NCBI GenBank assembly: GCA_900078405.1
Contig: FLTS01000001.1
Location: 2,318,626 to 2,382,625, forward strand
DNA from: an uncultured Stenotrophomonas sp.
GTDB lineage: Bacteria > Pseudomonadota > Gammaproteobacteria > Xanthomonadales > Xanthomonadaceae
DNA: 64,000 bases
Direction: 5' to 3'
Made by a program: the position numbers and the translations under genes. The notes under the pieces are model-generated. The model worked only from the letters and a program-made list of their open reading frames with translations, was not told the origin of the DNA and did not search any database. Shown piece by piece: positions 54,738 through 63,723 of the stretch. Position 1 is the stretch's first letter. Every line of letters begins with the position of its first letter.

Positions 54738-55594
54738 AATCGAAAAATCTGCGGGCGCTACTGGCGGTGGCGGCCCTTGGCGTACCGGCTGCGCATGCGG
54801 CACTGCCGCCGGAGTATTACCAGGCCGCTCGTGAGCAGGCACCCCATCACCTGCAACTGCGGGTGGAACAGGTGGTGCTGCTACGAGGGCAGGTGCTGGG
54901 AAACTGCGAGATACAGGCAACGGTGCTGCGGGATTTCCGTGGCACGCTGGAGAAAGGCACGCCGCTACGCTTCGCATTGAACTGCACCGCGCCGGGCGTG
55001 CGGCCCATGCCTGGCCCGAATGCCTGGCACGACTACGGGACACTGGAAGCCACCCGTTTCGCGGAGGGGTTCTTCCGTGGCACCGACACAGGCACAGGCA
55101 TGGTGCCGGTTTACGGGCAACTGGATGCCGTCGCGGACGAGCGCGAATGGCCGTGGTGCGAGGCAGACAGTGGCCGCTGCGACCTGCCGCCGCCTGAGCC
55201 ACCGCAGGTGTTGGAATGCAGTACGGTGGGGCTGGGCGGCACCGGCAGGCAAACGCGAAGCGGCTGGATCATCAAGATCGCCAACCACCGCATGTGGTTC
55301 TGGAGCGACATCAAGCACCTGTATGCAGGCGGCGACCGGCATTGGCAACTACACCTGTGGGAGCCGCAGCGCACGCCGCCGCCATTGCAGGTGGATGGCG
55401 ACCGCTATACGCAGGTGTCGCACCTGTACACGGAAGGCGGCGAAATGCTGTTGATGACGCGCACCTTCCGCTACGAGCGCTCGACCGGGGAGTTCGAAGA
55501 ACGCCACGTTGTCCACGAAAACGGTGGCGAAGACCTGACCCGCGGCACGTGCCAGCCAATCGCCGACCCGGAAACGGTGCCTGCCCCCGGCTGA
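54734..55594 (+). CDS. exported protein of unknown function
   Basis: The 286-residue precursor (MKSKNLRALLAVAALGVPAA) overlaps the preceding stop codon. The mature part contains several Cys (GNCEIQ, LNCTAPG, WCEADSGRC, LECSTVG, GTCQPI) and a Trp-rich segment (RMWFWSDIKHLYAGGDRHW). The paired arrangement with the previous gene suggests cooperating periplasmic proteins. No family is recognised. Confidence 0.65.
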   Translation: MKSKNLRALLAVAALGVPAAHAALPPEYYQAAREQAPHHLQLRVEQVVLLRGQVLGNCEIQATVLRDFRGTLEKGTPLRFALNCTAPGVRPMPGPNAWHDYGTLEATRFAEGFFRGTDTGTGMVPVYGQLDAVADEREWPWCEADSGRCDLPPPEPPQVLECSTVGLGGTGRQTRSGWIIKIANHRMWFWSDIKHLYAGGDRHWQLHLWEPQRTPPPLQVDGDRYTQVSHLYTEGGEMLLMTRTFRYERSTGEFEERHVVHENGGEDLTRGTCQPIADPETVPAPG

Positions 55595-55612
55595 TTGCCG
55601 ATCGCTCGCTTC

Positions 55613-56325
55613 TCAATCGAAGGAATACATCACCCCCCACACGTAATGCCGTTGCCGGCGCTCGCACCATTGCTCGAAGCTGATGCCTTCCGGCTGCGCG
55701 CTCCACGCGAGGAAGTCTTCGACCAACGCTTGCTGCTGGGCCACGCCTCGGGCGAGGCTGCGGCGCTCTTCGTCTTCCGGCAGTTGCGCGAGCAGTTGTG
55801 CGGCTTCGCTCAGGGAGTGGTGGACGACCTCGGCTTCGTACAGCAGCTCGCCATCGGGCAGGTGGCGGGTGGCGAAGGCGACGGCGTTGATCAGTTCGCG
55901 CAGCAGGTAGATACGGGCCAGCCGTTCATCGGCATCCAGCGCAACTGCCGTGCGCAAGGCATCGCGGTCCTTGTGCAGGATGCCTTGCCAGCGGTGCGCG
56001 GCCGCGGCGCGCGGGTGGTCGCGCAGCCATTCGGCCAAGGTGGGCTCGACCAGCCGCTTGGCCAGCGGGTGCGGGATGAAGTGATGGACCTGCGGGTTGC
56101 GGCGCTGGATTTCCAGCAGCCATTCGACCAGTTGCCTGCGGGTGGCGAAGTCGAGGGCGAGGGCTTTAGTGATGAACTCGTCCAGCGCTGCTTGCGATTG
56201 TTTGCGCAGGCCCTTTGTTTTCAGTTGGCAACTGCATGCAAAGGCCTGCAGATGCGGCAGGTTTCAGCCTGCATGGCGATGGCTTCAAGGCCTTCGAATG
56301 TTTCCTGGCGCCAGTAGTCGTTCAT
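55613..56325 (-). pseudogene. hypothetical helical protein, frameshifted
   Basis: The start MNDYWRQETFEGLEAIAMQA (ATG 56325) runs about 22 codons, then loses frame after QAET near 56258. The second frame continues LPHLQAFACSCQLKTKGLRK to the C-terminus WGVMYSFD. One missing base explains it; restored length is 237 residues. The product is helical and cytoplasmic in character with no recognised domain. Nested between the exported-protein block and the dinD remnant. Confidence 0.6.
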
Positions 56326-56346
56326 GAGGTTGGGCTGTCCGCTTGG

Positions 56347-56609
56347 CTAACGTGACAAACGCACGTCATCCAGCGCGCGTTGCGCGCCCGAACCTATCTC
56401 GACCATTTCGAGGGCATCCTCGAAATGGTCTTCCAAGCGCTGACCACTGTTGAGACAGGCGCTTTTGCACGCGCAACGACCGGCAGGAATTGCCTGTATT
56501 CCAGCACTTTCAGCTGGCGGGCTCGCCAGTATTCATTGCCGTCTTCGTCTTGATGACGGATGCCATCGAAAGTGGCCTGATGATGCCGGCTGATGTCTTT
56601 TTTGCTCAT
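56347..56609 (-). pseudogene. dinD: DinD-like DNA-damage-inducible protein fragment
   Basis: The start MSKKDISRHHQATFDGIRHQ and DGNEYWRARQL match the N-terminus of DinD/BRO-type proteins. A frameshift follows; the other frame then reads NSGQRLEDHFEDALEMVEIG and ends LSR-stop where intact proteins continue (typically LSRYACYL). Only about 90 of nearly 300 residues remain, with small internal losses. It is a decayed relic, of a kind often found in islands. Confidence 0.65.
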
Positions 56610-56656
56610 GGCTTCCTTTCCTTATCCATTTCTGGATCGGTGGAGCAAGCTCCACC

Positions 56657-59272
56657 CTACGCCGCCGGCTCCTCCGCCTTCACCGCCTCCGGGCTCACCC
56701 GCTCGATGGTGTGGCGCAGTTCGCGGCCGAGGATAAACTTGGCGTCCTTGGCCCAGGCATCCAGGCGTTCGTCGAACAGCAGCTTGCTGTTCTCGTCCGG
56801 CCACACCAGCCGCAGTTCGCGCATTTTCTGGATGAAGCTGCGGAACAGGGTCTTGTCGAAGAACTCCGGCGCGGCCGGGGCGTAGAGCAGGCTCAGGCGC
56901 TGCGCGGCCTGCTGGCACAGGCTTTCCAGTTCACCGGCGCCGAGCGTGCCGGGGCCGTTCTTCACCAGCACCGAGATGGCGATGTAGTAGCGCTCGAACG
57001 CCTGTTGCAGCGAGTGGCCGATGGCGCGCAGGCGGAACACCTCGTCGGTCTGGCCGGTGTTGCGCGCGAGCATGCCGCCGTCGTCCTCGTTCACCTGCTG
57101 CAGCAGGCCCTCGCGCACGAACACGTCGATGGTCTGCTCGATGCGCGCGGCGAACTGGTCCTCGCTCCACGGCAGGAACAGCTCGGCCTGCAGGAACGGG
57201 TACAGGCCGCGGCCCAGCCGCAGCAGGCCGGCGCGGCTCATGCGGCGGTTGTTCTGGAAGCAACAGGCCACCCACGACGAGGCGGTGAACAGGTGCAGCA
57301 CGTTGTTGCGGAAGTAGCTCAGCAGCACCGCGGTGTCGCCGCTGACGCTGAGCACGTCGCCCAAGGGGTGCTTGATGCGGGTGAGGACGTTGATTTCCTC
57401 GGCATGGGCGATGATGCGCTCGGGGGTATGCGGGGTGACGGTGACCCGGTCCGAGTACGGCATCTCCACCAGCAGCGCCTTGCACAGCTCGATCTGCGCG
57501 ATCAGGTCGGCTTCGCCCATCGCGTGCTTGGGCGTGGACAGCAGGGCCAGCGCCAGCAGGTTGATCGGGTTGACGTCGGCGGCCGCGTTGACGTGCACGT
57601 TGATGTTCTGCGCCAGCGTATCGACGGCCTTCATCAGCCAGACCGGCTTCTCGTCCTCGGGCACGGGCTGGCCGTCCCATTCCGGCGCATGCTCGGCCAG
57701 CACGTCGTTCAGCGCGATGGGCTCGCCGAAGTTCACCACCACCTGGCCGTAGTTCTGTTTGAGCACCTTGGGGATGCCCCACAGCAGCGACCAGATCGAC
57801 TCCTTCTGCTTGGGCCGGCCGGACAGCTCGTCGAGGTAGCTGTTGCCCTCCATCAGCTTCTCGTAGCCGATGTAGATGGGCTGGAACAGCACCGGCTTGC
57901 GCGGCTGGCGCAGGTAGGCGCGCAGGGTCATCGAGATCACCCCGCCCTTGGGCTGCAGCAGACGGCCGGTGCGCGAGCGCCCACCTTCGACGAAGTACTC
58001 GATCGAGTAGCCGCCGGAAACCAGCTGCGCCATGTATTCGGAGAACACCGCCGAATACAGCGGGTTGCCGCGGAAGCTGCGGCGGGCGAAGAACGCGCCG
58101 CCCTTGCGCAGCAGGGTGCCGACCACCGGCAGGTTGAGGTTGATGCCGGCGAAGATGTGCGGCGGCACGATGCCGCGGTCGTACAGCAGGTAGCTCAACA
58201 GCAGGTAGTCCATGTGGCTGCGATGGCTGGGCACGTAGACGATCTCGTGCCCGGGCGCGGCTTCCTTGAACTTGTCCAGGTGGTGCACCAGCACGCCGGC
58301 GTAGATGCGGTTCCAGACGTGGCTGAGCATGAAGCTGGCCGAGCGCACCACCGGGGTGGAGTAGTCGGCGGCGATTTCCCAAGCGTAGCCTTGCGCCTTC
58401 TTCCACGCATCGGTGACCTTGGTGTTGTCGCGTTTGGCCTGCGCGGCGATGGCCTCGCGCACCGAGTCGGCCTCCAGCACCTTGTCCACCAGCAGGCGGC
58501 GGGTGGACAGGTCCGGGCCGATGATCGACTCGCGGATGCGGCGGAAGTGGGTGCGCAGCACGCGCTGCAGCTTGCGCACGGTACGTTCGGGCTCCAGCCC
58601 CTCGTCCACGGTTTCGCGCAGGGACACCGGCGCGGCGAAGCGCACGATGCTGTCGCGGCCATTGAGCAGCACCGCCAGCAGGCGGCGGAAGCGGCCGACC
58701 AGCGCCCAGTTCTCCGAGAACAGCACGGCGAACCAGCCGCTCTGCTTGTCCGGGGCGCGGCCGACGAAGATCGACACCGGCACCAGTTGCACGTCCAGCG
58801 CGGGGTTGTCGCGGTGCGCCTGCAGCAGCTTGGCCAGCGAGTCCGAATGGGTGCGGGCGCCGCGCTGCTCGGGGATCAGCGCGGTGCTGCTGGACCGCCG
58901 CGACAGCGCCACGTAGGCGCGCTTGCGACCGGTCAGGTTGCCCGGCAGCGGCACCAGCGGCGACGGCAGGCCGGCGTCGCGGCAGGCCTTGTCCAGGATC
59001 AGCGCGTTGGACAGGCCGTAGTCCTCCAGCACGTAGACCAGCGGTTGCGCCGGATCGTGCTGCGGTTGTTCCGGTTCGATCTTCAGGCCCAGCCACGGCT
59101 CGATCAGGCGGCCGAGCAGGCGCGCCCACCACGGGCGGCGGCCGGGACGGGCCTGCGCCGGGCGGCTGCCCGGCACGATGGCGGCCGGTGCGGCGGCAGG
59201 CGTGCCGGCCTCGTCGTGCGGGAGGAGTTCGCCCTGTCCGGGCCGGGAATTCTGTTTCGACATCCGCGACAT
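56657..59272 (-). CDS. plsB: glycerol-3-phosphate 1-O-acyltransferase
   Basis: The 871-residue membrane enzyme has the acyltransferase motifs PSHRSHMDYLLL (HxxxxD near residue 360), GAFFARRSFRGN, VEGGRSRTG and PIYIGYEKLMEG. It acylates glycerol-3-phosphate at position 1, the first step of phospholipid synthesis. The ATG at 59272 overlaps the stop of the upstream lipoprotein gene (TAATG), so the two are translationally coupled. Confidence 0.95.
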   Translation of the reverse strand: MSRMSKQNSRPGQGELLPHDEAGTPAAAPAAIVPGSRPAQARPGRRPWWARLLGRLIEPWLGLKIEPEQPQHDPAQPLVYVLEDYGLSNALILDKACRDAGLPSPLVPLPGNLTGRKRAYVALSRRSSSTALIPEQRGARTHSDSLAKLLQAHRDNPALDVQLVPVSIFVGRAPDKQSGWFAVLFSENWALVGRFRRLLAVLLNGRDSIVRFAAPVSLRETVDEGLEPERTVRKLQRVLRTHFRRIRESIIGPDLSTRRLLVDKVLEADSVREAIAAQAKRDNTKVTDAWKKAQGYAWEIAADYSTPVVRSASFMLSHVWNRIYAGVLVHHLDKFKEAAPGHEIVYVPSHRSHMDYLLLSYLLYDRGIVPPHIFAGINLNLPVVGTLLRKGGAFFARRSFRGNPLYSAVFSEYMAQLVSGGYSIEYFVEGGRSRTGRLLQPKGGVISMTLRAYLRQPRKPVLFQPIYIGYEKLMEGNSYLDELSGRPKQKESIWSLLWGIPKVLKQNYGQVVVNFGEPIALNDVLAEHAPEWDGQPVPEDEKPVWLMKAVDTLAQNINVHVNAAADVNPINLLALALLSTPKHAMGEADLIAQIELCKALLVEMPYSDRVTVTPHTPERIIAHAEEINVLTRIKHPLGDVLSVSGDTAVLLSYFRNNVLHLFTASSWVACCFQNNRRMSRAGLLRLGRGLYPFLQAELFLPWSEDQFAARIEQTIDVFVREGLLQQVNEDDGGMLARNTGQTDEVFRLRAIGHSLQQAFERYYIAISVLVKNGPGTLGAGELESLCQQAAQRLSLLYAPAAPEFFDKTLFRSFIQKMRELRLVWPDENSKLLFDERLDAWAKDAKFILGRELRHTIERVSPEAVKAEEPAA

Positions 59273-60204
59273 TATGGCTTAGCCACCGCACCGGCGTTGT
59301 CCACCGGTTCGACCGCGGCAGCCACCTGCGCGGCGCGGGCCGCGACCAGCGTCGCCTCCGCCTCGGCCAGGGTCCGCGCCAGATACCAGCGGCCCTCGCG
59401 CCGCTGCACCCGCACCTGCAGGTCCAGTTCCTCGCCGGCCAAAAGGTACTGCACGCGCACCGTGGCTTCGTCGCCGCGTTCCTCGACCAGGCCGGTGCGC
59501 AGCTGCGCCAGGCTGTCGTCCAGCACCAGCCCGTAGCTGGCCAGCACCTGCTTGGCGGCGCGGGCGAACGGCCCCAGCCGTTGCAGGCTCGCGGTCATGC
59601 CGGCCTGGCGGAAGGCCTCCTCGCTGTCCAGGCCGGTGGCACGGGCGGCGCCGGTCAGGGTGGCGATGGTGGATTCGGCCAGCTTCGGGTCGGACAGCGG
59701 CGCCGCCTGCGCCCATGCGCTCAGGGCGGTGACCAGCTGTGCATAGTGGGCGCGCTCGGCATCGCTGTAGTCGCCCTGGTAGGTGATGTACTGCACGCCG
59801 AACAGGCCCAGCGAGTGCGCGGCCTGGCGCACGGCGGCGGCCTGCCCGGCGATCTGCGCCTTGAACGCACGCTGCAGGCGGGTTTCGGCATCCTTTTCCG
59901 ACAATATCGCCAGCAGCACCGGCAACTTGTCGTCCAACGGCAGCTCGGTCAGCGGCCAGTGGCTGTGGCCCCGGGCCCAAGCGGTTTCCAGCTCGGCGTA
60001 CTGTGCCGGCGGTACCGCCGCGCGGGCGTAGCCAGCCAAGTCGTCGTCCTGCAGATACTGGACCATCTGCCGTACCGCAGTGGCCGGGCGACTGGCGGCG
60101 CCGGGCAGTTCCTCGGTGCCCTTGCGGCAGGAAACGGCCAGCAGCGTCGCGGCGGCAAGCGCGAGGTACAGGCAGCAGGTACGCGTTCGGGAACGGCATG
60201 GCAT
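59272..60204 (-). CDS. putative lipoprotein of unknown function upstream of plsB
   Basis: Starting at MPCRSRTRTCCLYLALAAAT (ATG 60204), the 310-residue product has a signal peptide with Cys at the VSCRKG boundary, suggesting lipid attachment. The mature part is helical (PVLLAILSEKDAETRLQRAF) and ends in a short Ala-rich tail. A longer in-frame start at 60315 exists. No family is named; coupling to plsB hints at a link with membrane biogenesis. Confidence 0.65.
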   Translation of the reverse strand: MPCRSRTRTCCLYLALAAATLLAVSCRKGTEELPGAASRPATAVRQMVQYLQDDDLAGYARAAVPPAQYAELETAWARGHSHWPLTELPLDDKLPVLLAILSEKDAETRLQRAFKAQIAGQAAAVRQAAHSLGLFGVQYITYQGDYSDAERAHYAQLVTALSAWAQAAPLSDPKLAESTIATLTGAARATGLDSEEAFRQAGMTASLQRLGPFARAAKQVLASYGLVLDDSLAQLRTGLVEERGDEATVRVQYLLAGEELDLQVRVQRREGRWYLARTLAEAEATLVAARAAQVAAAVEPVDNAGAVAKP

Positions 60205-60297
60205 GGCGTGGTGTCCTCCCCAGGAGCCGGGGCATCTTGCGGCCTGCCGGGTGACAGCGGCAAGCACGGGACGCACATCCCGTGGCCGCCGGTCACA

Positions 60298-60337
60298 TAA
60301 AAAAAGAGGCCGCACCGTTGCCGGTGGCGGACCTCCT
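60298..60337 (-). terminator. intrinsic terminator downstream of pyrF
   Basis: On the reverse strand an imperfect stem (GAGG...CACCG-GCAA-CGGTG...CCTC) is followed by seven T residues at 60305-60299. It lies about 120 bases beyond the pyrF stop and before the next gene. Confidence 0.75.
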
Positions 60338-60451
60338 CAAGCCGGCGCAAGGCCGGTGGACAGGTTGGCACATCGCCGGCAGAAACCGGACGAGGTGCAA
60401 GCCTACGCGCCTGATTCAGTTAAAGCAACACTTCATGAATATTGATTCAAG

Positions 60452-61180
60452 TCATTGATTTTCATTGATGAAGCTGGTGATCTCCTGCTGCATCGCCAGT
60501 GCCGCCGCGCGCGGATCTGGGGCCAGCCGGATCGGCCGGCCGACGACGATGGCGTCGGCGCCGTCGGCAAACGCCTGCGCCACGCCCACCGTGCGCTGCT
60601 GGTCGTCGCCGGCCGGGCCGCCGGGGCGGATGCCGGGGCAGACGATGGAAAAACCGGCGCCGGTGGCGGCGCGGATCGGCGCGGCTTCCTGCCCGGAGGC
60701 GATCACCCCGTCGATGCCGGCACGCTGCGCAGCCAGCGCGCGCTCGACCACCACCTCCACCGGTTCGCGGTCGATGCCCATCTGCGCCAGATCCGGGCGG
60801 CCCATCGAGGTCAGCACGGTCACCGCCAGCAAACGCATCTCCGAGGTGTTGGCGGCCGCCGCGGCCTCCATCATCGCCGGATGCCAGCCGTGGATGGTGC
60901 AGTAGCTCACCGGCCATTGCGACAAACGGCGGACAACACCGGCGATCGTGGCAGGAATGTCGAAGAATTTAAGGTCAACGAACACGCGCTTGTCGCGCTT
61001 GGCCAATTCGTCGAGCACCTCGAAGTAGTCGCCCGAGGCCAGCAGCTCCATGCCGATCTTGTAGAACGACACCGCGTCGCCGAGGCGCTCCACCCACGCC
61101 AAAGCTTCGGCGCGGCCGGGCACGTCCAGCGCGAAGATCAGGCGCTCGTCGGTGCGCAGCGGCAGCGGCGCGCGGCTCAT
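60452..61180 (-). CDS. pyrF: orotidine 5'-phosphate decarboxylase
   Basis: The 242-residue enzyme starts at ATG 61180, overlapping the acid phosphatase stop (ATGA). The catalytic DxKxxD array is in [12 protein letters not shown], the start is LIFALDVP, and the phosphate loop is [16 protein letters not shown]. It makes UMP in pyrimidine synthesis. Confidence 0.95.
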   Translation of the reverse strand: MSRAPLPLRTDERLIFALDVPGRAEALAWVERLGDAVSFYKIGMELLASGDYFEVLDELAKRDKRVFVDLKFFDIPATIAGVVRRLSQWPVSYCTIHGWHPAMMEAAAAANTSEMRLLAVTVLTSMGRPDLAQMGIDREPVEVVVERALAAQRAGIDGVIASGQEAAPIRAATGAGFSIVCPGIRPGGPAGDDQQRTVGVAQAFADGADAIVVGRPIRLAPDPRAAALAMQQEITSFINENQ

Positions 61181-62088
61181 CGGGCCACGTCCAGCGCGGC
61201 ACGCTTGGCGGCGCGGCGCGCGGCCTCCGGCCGCGACCACGCGTTGTTGAACTGCGCCGGCTCCCAGCCGCCGTAGGTCGGATTAGGCAGCGTCCACCAG
61301 CGCTGGCCGAACCAGTCCTGGTGTGCCTGCAGCAGCGCGTCGCGGCCGGCCTGGGTGTTGATGCTGATCGCCGCGAAGTCGCTGAGCTGGTCGCCGAACT
61401 GCATCAGCACGCGGTACTGCCGGGCCACCAGTTGGCGGCGGCAAGCCTTCTCGCTGCCTTCCTGCTCGCAACCGGGTACGAACTTGTCCAGCCCCAGGTA
61501 CACCTCGTCGTTGGCCACCGGGAAGCCGAGCCGGCGCAGGTTGTCCAACGTCACCGCCTTCATGTGCTCGGTGCGGTTGCTGATGTAGATCATGGTCACG
61601 CCCTTGGCCGCGGCGGCCCGGGCGAAGGCCACCGCGCCCGGCACCGCGCCGGCCTTGCCCTCGGACACCCAGGCGTCCCAGCTGACGTCGTCGTAACTGC
61701 CGCCGTCGCGCACCAGCCGCGCCTGGTAGGGCGAGTTGTCGAGCACGGTTTCATCGATGTCCACCACCACTGCCGGCTTCAATGTCGCCGGCTGCCGGCT
61801 GCCACCCTCCTCCGGCAGCAGCGCGGTCCACGAGGGGTCGGCCAGCGCGCGGTCCAGCTGCGCGGCGGCCGCGCGCCACGTCTGCAACGCATTGGCGCGG
61901 TACTCCTGCGAACGCTGCACCCACAACACCGCGTTGAGGTTGTCGTTGGCACCATCAGTGGCGGCCACCGGGGCGACGGGCACACCCGGCGCGGCGGAAT
62001 CACCATGCACCAGCGCGCGGGGCGAACTGCAGGCGGCCAGTGCCAGCACGGCGGCGGCGAGCAGGGACAAGGACGGGAATCGGGACAT
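61177..62088 (-). CDS. HAD-superfamily acid phosphatase, lipoprotein e(P4)/class C-like
   Basis: The 303-residue precursor has a lipoprotein signal ([15 protein letters not shown]). The HAD motif [19 protein letters not shown] near residue 108 has the nucleophile Asp, and SWDAWVSEG and [12 protein letters not shown] follow. Class C phosphatases sit in the outer membrane and dephosphorylate nucleotides. The stop overlaps the pyrF start. Confidence 0.88.
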   Translation of the reverse strand: MSRFPSLSLLAAAVLALAACSSPRALVHGDSAAPGVPVAPVAATDGANDNLNAVLWVQRSQEYRANALQTWRAAAAQLDRALADPSWTALLPEEGGSRQPATLKPAVVVDIDETVLDNSPYQARLVRDGGSYDDVSWDAWVSEGKAGAVPGAVAFARAAAAKGVTMIYISNRTEHMKAVTLDNLRRLGFPVANDEVYLGLDKFVPGCEQEGSEKACRRQLVARQYRVLMQFGDQLSDFAAISINTQAGRDALLQAHQDWFGQRWWTLPNPTYGGWEPAQFNNAWSRPEAARRAAKRAALDVAR

Positions 62089-62210
62089 GCGGTAGACCGG
62101 GCAGGGCGAAAACCCGCGCAGTTTACCGGCTCGCCCATGCCCCTGCCGGCGCCGGCCGCCCGGCCCGCTCGGCTATGCTTGCGCCCCCTCGCGCGACGCA
62201 GATGCCCACG

Positions 62211-62864
62211 ATGACCGATTCCTCCACCATCCCCGTCCTCGACGCCGCGCAGGCACGCGCCCTGGGCTGCCTGATCGAAAAGGAAGCCACCACCCCGGAC
62301 GCCTACCCGCTGACCGTCAACGCCACCCAGGTGGCCGCCAACCAGAAGACCGCGCGCGAGCCCGTGATGACGCTTGACGCCGGCAAGGTGCAGCACGCGC
62401 TGCGCCAGCTGGAAGCGATGGGACTGGCGCGCCAGCACTTCTCCTCGCGCGCCGAACGCTACGAACACCTGGCTGGCAACAGGCTCGACCTGCCGCGCCA
62501 GCAGGTGGCGCTGCTGGGCCTTTTGCTGCTGCGTGGGCCACAGACCGCCGGCGAACTGGCCGCGCGCAGCGAGCGCATGGCGAAGTTCGCCGACGCCGAG
62601 GACCTGCGCCACCAGCTCGACCGGCTGGCCCAGCGCGAACTGGTGGTGCAGCTGCCGCGCGCCACCGGCCAGCGCGAGGACCGCTACATGCACCTTTTGT
62701 GTGGTCCTGTGGATGTGGAAGCGCTGGCGGCGCAGTATCGCGCCCCGGCGGCTGGCACGGCGGCCGGCAACAGCGCACTGGAAGAGCGCGTGCAGCAGCT
62801 GGAAGCCACGGTGTCCACGTTGCAGGAGCAGCTAGCGCAGCTACAGGCGCGACTGGACGGCTGA
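62211..62864 (+). CDS. YceH family (DUF480) protein
   Basis: The 217-residue protein (start [20 protein letters not shown]; an ATG at 62202 is the alternative) has the family segment [18 protein letters not shown] and [11 protein letters not shown]. The fold is two winged helices; function is unknown. The C-terminal ~30 residues form a short coiled coil ([20 protein letters not shown]). Confidence 0.85.
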   Translation: MTDSSTIPVLDAAQARALGCLIEKEATTPDAYPLTVNATQVAANQKTAREPVMTLDAGKVQHALRQLEAMGLARQHFSSRAERYEHLAGNRLDLPRQQVALLGLLLLRGPQTAGELAARSERMAKFADAEDLRHQLDRLAQRELVVQLPRATGQREDRYMHLLCGPVDVEALAAQYRAPAAGTAAGNSALEERVQQLEATVSTLQEQLAQLQARLDG

Positions 62865-62879
62865 GCAGCGTTGGCGTCT

Positions 62880-62949
62880 GTAGGAGCGACGTCAGTCGCG
62901 ACCGGGACGTTACCGTGAAAGCCCCGGTCGCGACTGACGTCGCTCCTAC
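62880..62949. repeat. GTAG-tagged REP-like pair after yceH
   Basis: GTAGGAGCGACGTCAGTCGC... (62880-62906) is perfectly complementary over 27 bases to 62923-62949, with GTAG/CTAC ends. Both arms contain a palindromic core. Confidence 0.9.
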
Positions 62950-62969
62950 ATCACCCCTGCACAGCTAAG

Positions 62970-63040
62970 GTAGGTCGGGGTTACACCCCCGACGCTTGCA
63001 TCCCGTCACCCCGCGCGTCGGGGACGTAGCCCCGACCTAC
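62970..63040. repeat. GTAG-tagged REP-like pair before the GNAT gene
   Basis: GTAGGTCGGGGTTACACCCC at 62970 faces a GTAGGTCGGGGCTACG unit on the reverse strand ending at 63040. The reverse-strand GTAG (63040-63037) contains the TAG stop codon of the GNAT gene. Confidence 0.88.
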
Positions 63041-63561
63041 CGGCTTGCGGGTTTGTTGAGGTAGAGCAGCAGCGTTTCATCCTTGCCGGGCAGGCGGACA
63101 CTACCGTTGGCGCGGAAATCCAGCTTGTGCAGCAGCGCGATCGAACGTGCGTTGCCCGGTGCGACGATCGCGCACAGGCGGCCCAATCCGAGCGTTCCGC
63201 GCGCATGGGCCAACACCCCGCGCGCCGCTTCCAGCGCATAGCCCTGCCCCGCATGGCGCTCCAGCAGTGCATAGCCGATATCCGGATGCGGCAACGCGGC
63301 GCGATGCACCAGCCCGGCATTGCCCAGCCACGCGCCATCGCCACGCCGCTCGATGGCATACATGCCGTAGCCGTGCCGCTCGTAGCTCACCATCGGGCCA
63401 TTGCGGACGCACTCGCGCGCCTGCTCCAGCGTGCGGATGCCGCGGTCGCCGATATGGCGGTGGAAACCCGGCTCGTTGAGCAGCTCCAGCATCGCCGCGG
63501 CATCGCCATCGTCATCGCGCAGCAGGCGCAGCCGCAGGCGTTCGGTTTCGATCAGCATCAT
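63037..63561 (-). CDS. GNAT-family N-acetyltransferase
   Basis: The 174-residue protein starts at ATG 63561 with GAGG upstream (an ATG three bases further in is possible). The GNAT core shows ETERLRLRLLRDDD at the start, the IGYALLERHAGQGYALEAA acetyl-CoA-binding segment and GNARSIALLHKLDFR near the end, as in RimJ-type enzymes. Substrate unknown. Its stop codon is supplied by a REP GTAG. Confidence 0.85.
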   Translation of the reverse strand: MMLIETERLRLRLLRDDDGDAAAMLELLNEPGFHRHIGDRGIRTLEQARECVRNGPMVSYERHGYGMYAIERRGDGAWLGNAGLVHRAALPHPDIGYALLERHAGQGYALEAARGVLAHARGTLGLGRLCAIVAPGNARSIALLHKLDFRANGSVRLPGKDETLLLYLNKPASR

Positions 63562-63621
63562 GCGCCTCGTCATCGTTCATCTTCGTGCAGCATCGCACCA
63601 GCAAGGGAACGGCGGGGCTGG

Positions 63622-63700
63622 TGGGTGCCGACCGTTGGTCGGCACATTCGGGCAGGTTGCAGCCAATGCGACACGACCAAGGGTCGTGCCCCACCACCAT
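63622..63700. repeat. stem-loop pair upstream of the GNAT gene
   Basis: GTGCCGACC-GTT-GGTCGGCAC (63626-63646) and CACGACC-AAG-GGTCGTG (63672-63688) form two adjacent hairpins with flanking GGTGGG and CCACC. No complete GTAG tag is present. Confidence 0.7.
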
Positions 63701-63723
63701 CCGCAAGCCCCACCGTCTCCACC

